Shown: one piece after another, positions 5,316 through 7,461 of the stretch
Numbering within the stretch: position 1 is the stretch's first letter
Layout of the letters: each line of letters begins with the position of its first letter
NCBI GenBank assembly: GCA_011052165.1
Contig: DRJN01000222.1
Span: 1 to 7,461 of the forward strand
Reading direction: 5' to 3'
DNA from: Gammaproteobacteria bacterium
GTDB taxonomy: Bacteria > Pseudomonadota > Gammaproteobacteria > UBA6429 > Thiohalophilaceae
Length of the DNA: 7,461 nt
The notes under the pieces: generated by a model
The model's database searches: none
What the model saw: only the letters and a program-made list of their open reading frames with translations
What the model was told of the DNA's origin: nothing
Program-made: the position numbers and the translations under genes

Positions 5316-7330
5316 GAGATTAGCCATAACAGCACCAGCAGGGTTCCCAGCGACCAGCCGAGATAGACGCGGATATTTCCCGACTGCAGGCGGATCACGC
5401 GACGGGATGCAGCCTGTACCCAACGTCCGACCGGTTCGTAGAAAAGTCCCCAGGCCCGATCCGTTATCTGCAATTGATGGCGCAGCCCCGGCTCCTCCCG
5501 CTCCACCCGTTCATCCACATGAAAGAGCAGCCCAAACACCCGGCGAAACGGCTGCGCAAACGCGGTGGCCGTGTACTGCATGCGCGGGCTGGGCAAGCCA
5601 TCACTGAAACCGCAACCCCAGGGATCGCAACGCCGCACCTCGCGCACCCTGCCCCGCCGCAACAGGCTGGCGCTGAACCACCAGACCAGCAGCAAGGCCA
5701 GCAATACAATCGGCGCAGAGTAGCTGGCGGTCTGGGGCGCAATCGGCGTCAACCACAACCAGCCGTGGGCGGTCGCCTCATTCAAGCCCCGGCCCAATAG
5801 TTGTTGCGGCACCGCATTCAGCCATTGCAGGACCGTAGTCGGGAAAATCCCGCATAACAGGCACAATAGGGCGAGGAAACCCTGGGCGCTTCGCATCCCC
5901 CAGGAGACCGGTCGGGCGCGGCGCACCCGGCGTGAACGGGCCTGCCCCAGAAAGGCGATACCATAGGCTCGGACAAAACAGGCTGCCGATAGCGCTCCGG
6001 TCAGCGCCAGTACGGCGGCGGCGATGGGGATCAGGCTACGCATCACCCCCCCCTTCAACAACCAGGCCTGCAAAGCCGTCTGGAATGTGAGCCACTCTGA
6101 AACGAAGCCGTTGAAGGGGGGGAGGGCCGAAATACTGATACAGCCCGAGAGAAAAAACAGACCGGTCCAGGGCATTCGACGCAGCAGGCCGCCCATGCGT
6201 TCCAGATCCCGCTCGTGAGTGGCGTGCAAAATAGAGCCTGCACCGAGAAACAGCAGGCTTTTAAACAGCGCATGATTGAGGCTGTGATAGAGTGCAGCCA
6301 CCAGCCCCAGCACACCCGCCAGCGGGTGGCCGGTAGCAAAAAAGATCAGTCCCAGCCCCAGGCTGATAAAGATAATGCCGATATTCTCCACCGAGCTATA
6401 GGCCAGCAAACGCTTGAGATCGCGCTGCATCAAAGCCGCGAGCACCCCCATCAGCGCGGAAATACTGCCCACCACCAGAACCGCGACGCCCCATTGCCAC
6501 TGCAACGAACCCAGCAAATCAAACGTAAAGCGGATGAAACCGTACACGGCAACCTTGAGCATAATGCCCGACATCAGGGCGGAAACATGCGAGGGCGCGG
6601 CGGGATGGGCCTCGGGCAACCAGGCATGCATGGGGACCAGACCGGCCTTCATACCAAAACCGACAAAGCCCAGGCCAAAAGCGATGCTGGCCCACAATGG
6701 TGATAAATGAGTCGCACGCATGGCATCAAAAGCAAAACCGCCACCAAAACCGGCCAGGACAGCATATCCCAGCAGAATGGACAGGGCGCCGATTTGGGCC
6801 ATCAGCAAATAAATGAACGCGGCGCGCCGGTTGGCCGCCTGCTCATGCTGGAAAGCCACCAGAAAATAGGAGCTCAGCGACATTAATTCCCAGGAGATCA
6901 TAAACAGGAAGGCATCGTCGGCCAGCACCACCAGCAACATGGCGGCCACGAACAGGCCGGTAAAAACGCCCAGTACGAGCAAAGAATCCTGACCATGCTC
7001 AAAATCCCGCACATAACCGGGGCCGTACACGGACACCGCCATCACCACCAGGCCGATTATCAGCATAAAAAAACCAGCCAGGGCGTCGAGCCGCAGATGC
7101 CAGGGTAACCACGGCAATCCCAACGGCAGTTCGGCCACCGCCGCCGCAGGCGCAGACAGGGCCGCCAATCCCGCCACCACGGCGGCGGCACCGGAAAGCC
7201 CGAGCAAAATGAACATCAGGGTTTTAAAACCGGGAACCCTGGCCGTTCCCAGGGCTATTAAAGCCGATCCCAGCGCCGCCAGCACCGCCGCATAAGCAAA
7301 CAACAATGCCGGGGGAAGGTTGTAGATCAT
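5312..7330 (-). CDS. hyfB: HyfB-like antiporter-type proton-translocating subunit (NuoL family)
   Basis: 672 residues, the same size as E. coli HyfB, and the first gene of the operon. It is a NuoL/MrpA-like channel with about 14-16 helices. Expected key residues are E148 (MISWELMSLSSYF, TM5), K228 (GFGMKAGLVPMHAWLPEAHPAAPSHVSALMSG, TM7), K259 (GIMLKVAVYGF, TM8), K306 (QRDLKRLLAYSSVENIG), H349/H353/K357 (YHSLNHALFKSLLF) and E412 (FNGFVSEWL, TM12 acidic). The C-terminal part carries the HyfB-type CDPWGCGF...MQYTATAFAQPFRRVFG block (568-600), then a long polar segment and a final helix (about 654-671). In the family this subunit performs ion translocation at the far end of the membrane arm. The ATG at 7330 is fixed by an in-frame TGA at 7334-7336; its Shine-Dalgarno (GAGG) is too close to be convincing. 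A perfect 13-bp inverted repeat lies in codons about 403-428. The assignment is secure. Confidence 0.93.
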   Translation of the reverse strand: MIYNLPPALLFAYAAVLAALGSALIALGTARVPGFKTLMFILLGLSGAAAVVAGLAALSAPAAAVAELPLGLPWLPWHLRLDALAGFFMLIIGLVVMAVSVYGPGYVRDFEHGQDSLLVLGVFTGLFVAAMLLVVLADDAFLFMISWELMSLSSYFLVAFQHEQAANRRAAFIYLLMAQIGALSILLGYAVLAGFGGGFAFDAMRATHLSPLWASIAFGLGFVGFGMKAGLVPMHAWLPEAHPAAPSHVSALMSGIMLKVAVYGFIRFTFDLLGSLQWQWGVAVLVVGSISALMGVLAALMQRDLKRLLAYSSVENIGIIFISLGLGLIFFATGHPLAGVLGLVAALYHSLNHALFKSLLFLGAGSILHATHERDLERMGGLLRRMPWTGLFFLSGCISISALPPFNGFVSEWLTFQTALQAWLLKGGVMRSLIPIAAAVLALTGALSAACFVRAYGIAFLGQARSRRVRRARPVSWGMRSAQGFLALLCLLCGIFPTTVLQWLNAVPQQLLGRGLNEATAHGWLWLTPIAPQTASYSAPIVLLALLLVWWFSASLLRRGRVREVRRCDPWGCGFSDGLPSPRMQYTATAFAQPFRRVFGLLFHVDERVEREEPGLRHQLQITDRAWGLFYEPVGRWVQAASRRVIRLQSGNIRVYLGWSLGTLLVLLWLIS
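6047..6122. repeat. Perfect 13-bp inverted repeat with C/G tracts inside hyfB
   Basis: Left arm 6047-6059 reads CCCCCCCTTCAAC and right arm 6110-6122 reads GTTGAAGGGGGGG, exact complements, with a 50-base spacer (6060-6109). The left tract is eight C (6046-6053) and the right seven G. On the mRNA the arms encode the Pro-Pro-Phe-Asn and Leu-Lys-Gly-Gly stretches of HyfB (about residues 403-428). The hyfB frame stays open across it, and the opposite strand is open there too. It may form a stable RNA hairpin; no function is known. Confidence 0.7.
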
Positions 7331-7461
7331 GCCTCAATCATCATCAGAAAATCGACTCTACTGCGAATTTTTCTTTTATCCTTTTGATGTTGAATATTAT
7401 TTCGTGGGGATACCTCAGCATCTGAAGGCCATATTTATATCTGATGGGTCTTTACCCGTTC
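7329..7461 (+). CDS. Possible divergent gene, 5' end only, unidentified
   Basis: An open reading frame with no stop for 44 codons runs from ATG 7329-7331 off the right edge of the window, and begins MPQSSSENRLYCEFFFYPFDVE. It is rich in Phe and Tyr and not recognised. The only upstream in-frame codons before a TAG (7323-7325) offer no other start. GGGGGAAGG (7311-7319), about 9 bases before the ATG, would serve as a Shine-Dalgarno but lies inside hyfB codons. The start overlaps the hyfB start on the opposite strand (shared CATG, 7328-7331), which is very unusual for a pair of real genes. The sequence here is A+T-rich, where random frames this long are only moderately unlikely, so this may be chance or the remnant of a gene. 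Confidence 0.25.
   Translation, partial: MPQSSSENRLYCEFFFYPFDVEYYFVGIPQHLKAIFISDGSLPV
7331..7461 (-). promoter_or_regulatory. A+T-rich leader upstream of the hyf operon
   Basis: No long minus-strand reading frame enters hyfB from here, and the A+T content rises sharply relative to the operon, as expected for a promoter region. Possible -10-like minus-strand hexamers are TATAAA near 7433-7440 and TAATAT near 7393-7399, but no convincing -35 partner is visible. A short GGGT/ACCC dyad with a 4-base loop lies at 7446-7457. The transcription start cannot be placed from the sequence alone. Confidence 0.35.

Noticed and set aside
94..7330. A functional hydrogenase-4 / formate hydrogenlyase operon
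   Set aside because: Gene order and families fit, but the large subunit lacks at least three of four [NiFe] cysteines and no formate dehydrogenase, HyfH or maturation gene is present. The hyf symbols reflect homology only.
94..7330. Respiratory complex I (nuo) fragment
   Set aside because: NuoL, H, K, CD and B homologues are present, but the order and the HyfB C-terminal block, the HyfE N-terminal extension and the HyfG GPVHAGIIEPGHFRF motif are hydrogenase-4 type; nuoA, E, F, G, I and J are absent.
7344..7421. 25-residue minus-strand leader frame (MLRYPHEIIFNIKRIKEK...) ending 13 bases before hyfB
   Set aside because: No ribosome binding site, low-complexity A+T-rich composition, and no attenuator-like codon run; probably chance.
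7415..7432. Sigma-54 type promoter (TGGC...TGC) upstream of hyfB, as known for E. coli hyf
   Set aside because: The GG and GC elements are one base too close for the strict -24/-12 spacing, and the flanking consensus bases are missing.

Overview
The window is almost entirely one compact minus-strand operon from a bacterium. Read in transcription order, from about 7330 down to about 94, it encodes six proteins of a membrane-bound, group 4 [NiFe]-hydrogenase-like / complex I-like assembly: HyfB (NuoL-like), HyfC (NuoH-like), HyfE (NuoK-like), HyfF (antiporter-like), HyfG (fused NuoC+NuoD-like large subunit) and HyfI (NuoB-like small subunit). Four of the five junctions allow 4-base ATGA or GTGA overlaps and the last gap is about 11-17 bases, so the genes look translationally coupled and made in stoichiometric amounts. 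The G+C-rich coding sequence and the Hyf-like gene order suggest a proteobacterium, probably beta or gamma, but nothing in the window fixes the genus.

The important point is that HyfG does not carry the [NiFe] site. The first CxxC motif of group 4 hydrogenases reads S-G-D-S here (residues 233-236), and the C-terminal DPCxxC motif reads D-F-P-V-C-N-K-S (513-520). At most one of the four metal-binding cysteines remains. In contrast HyfI keeps all four cysteines expected for the proximal, N2-type [4Fe-4S] cluster (C57, C60, C124, C154, counting from the first Met), and the membrane subunits keep the acidic and lysine residues of complex I-type ion channels. This is the signature of the energy-converting hydrogenase-related (Ehr) complexes: ion-pumping redox modules that are not hydrogenases and whose substrate is unknown. 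The set is also reduced compared with E. coli hyf: there is no ferredoxin-like HyfA/HyfH, no HyfD, and no maturation protease, formate dehydrogenase or regulator in the window.

The flanks are short. Bases 7331-7461 are A+T-rich and lie upstream of hyfB. They hold the likely promoter region and also a plus-strand reading frame (7329 to the window edge) whose ATG shares a CATG palindrome with the hyfB start. Bases 1-93, downstream of hyfI, hold no confident gene or terminator; the outer part looks like a possible interspersed repeat. Inside hyfB there is a perfect 13-bp inverted repeat (6047-6059 / 6110-6122) with C8/G7 tracts, which the protein families do not explain.
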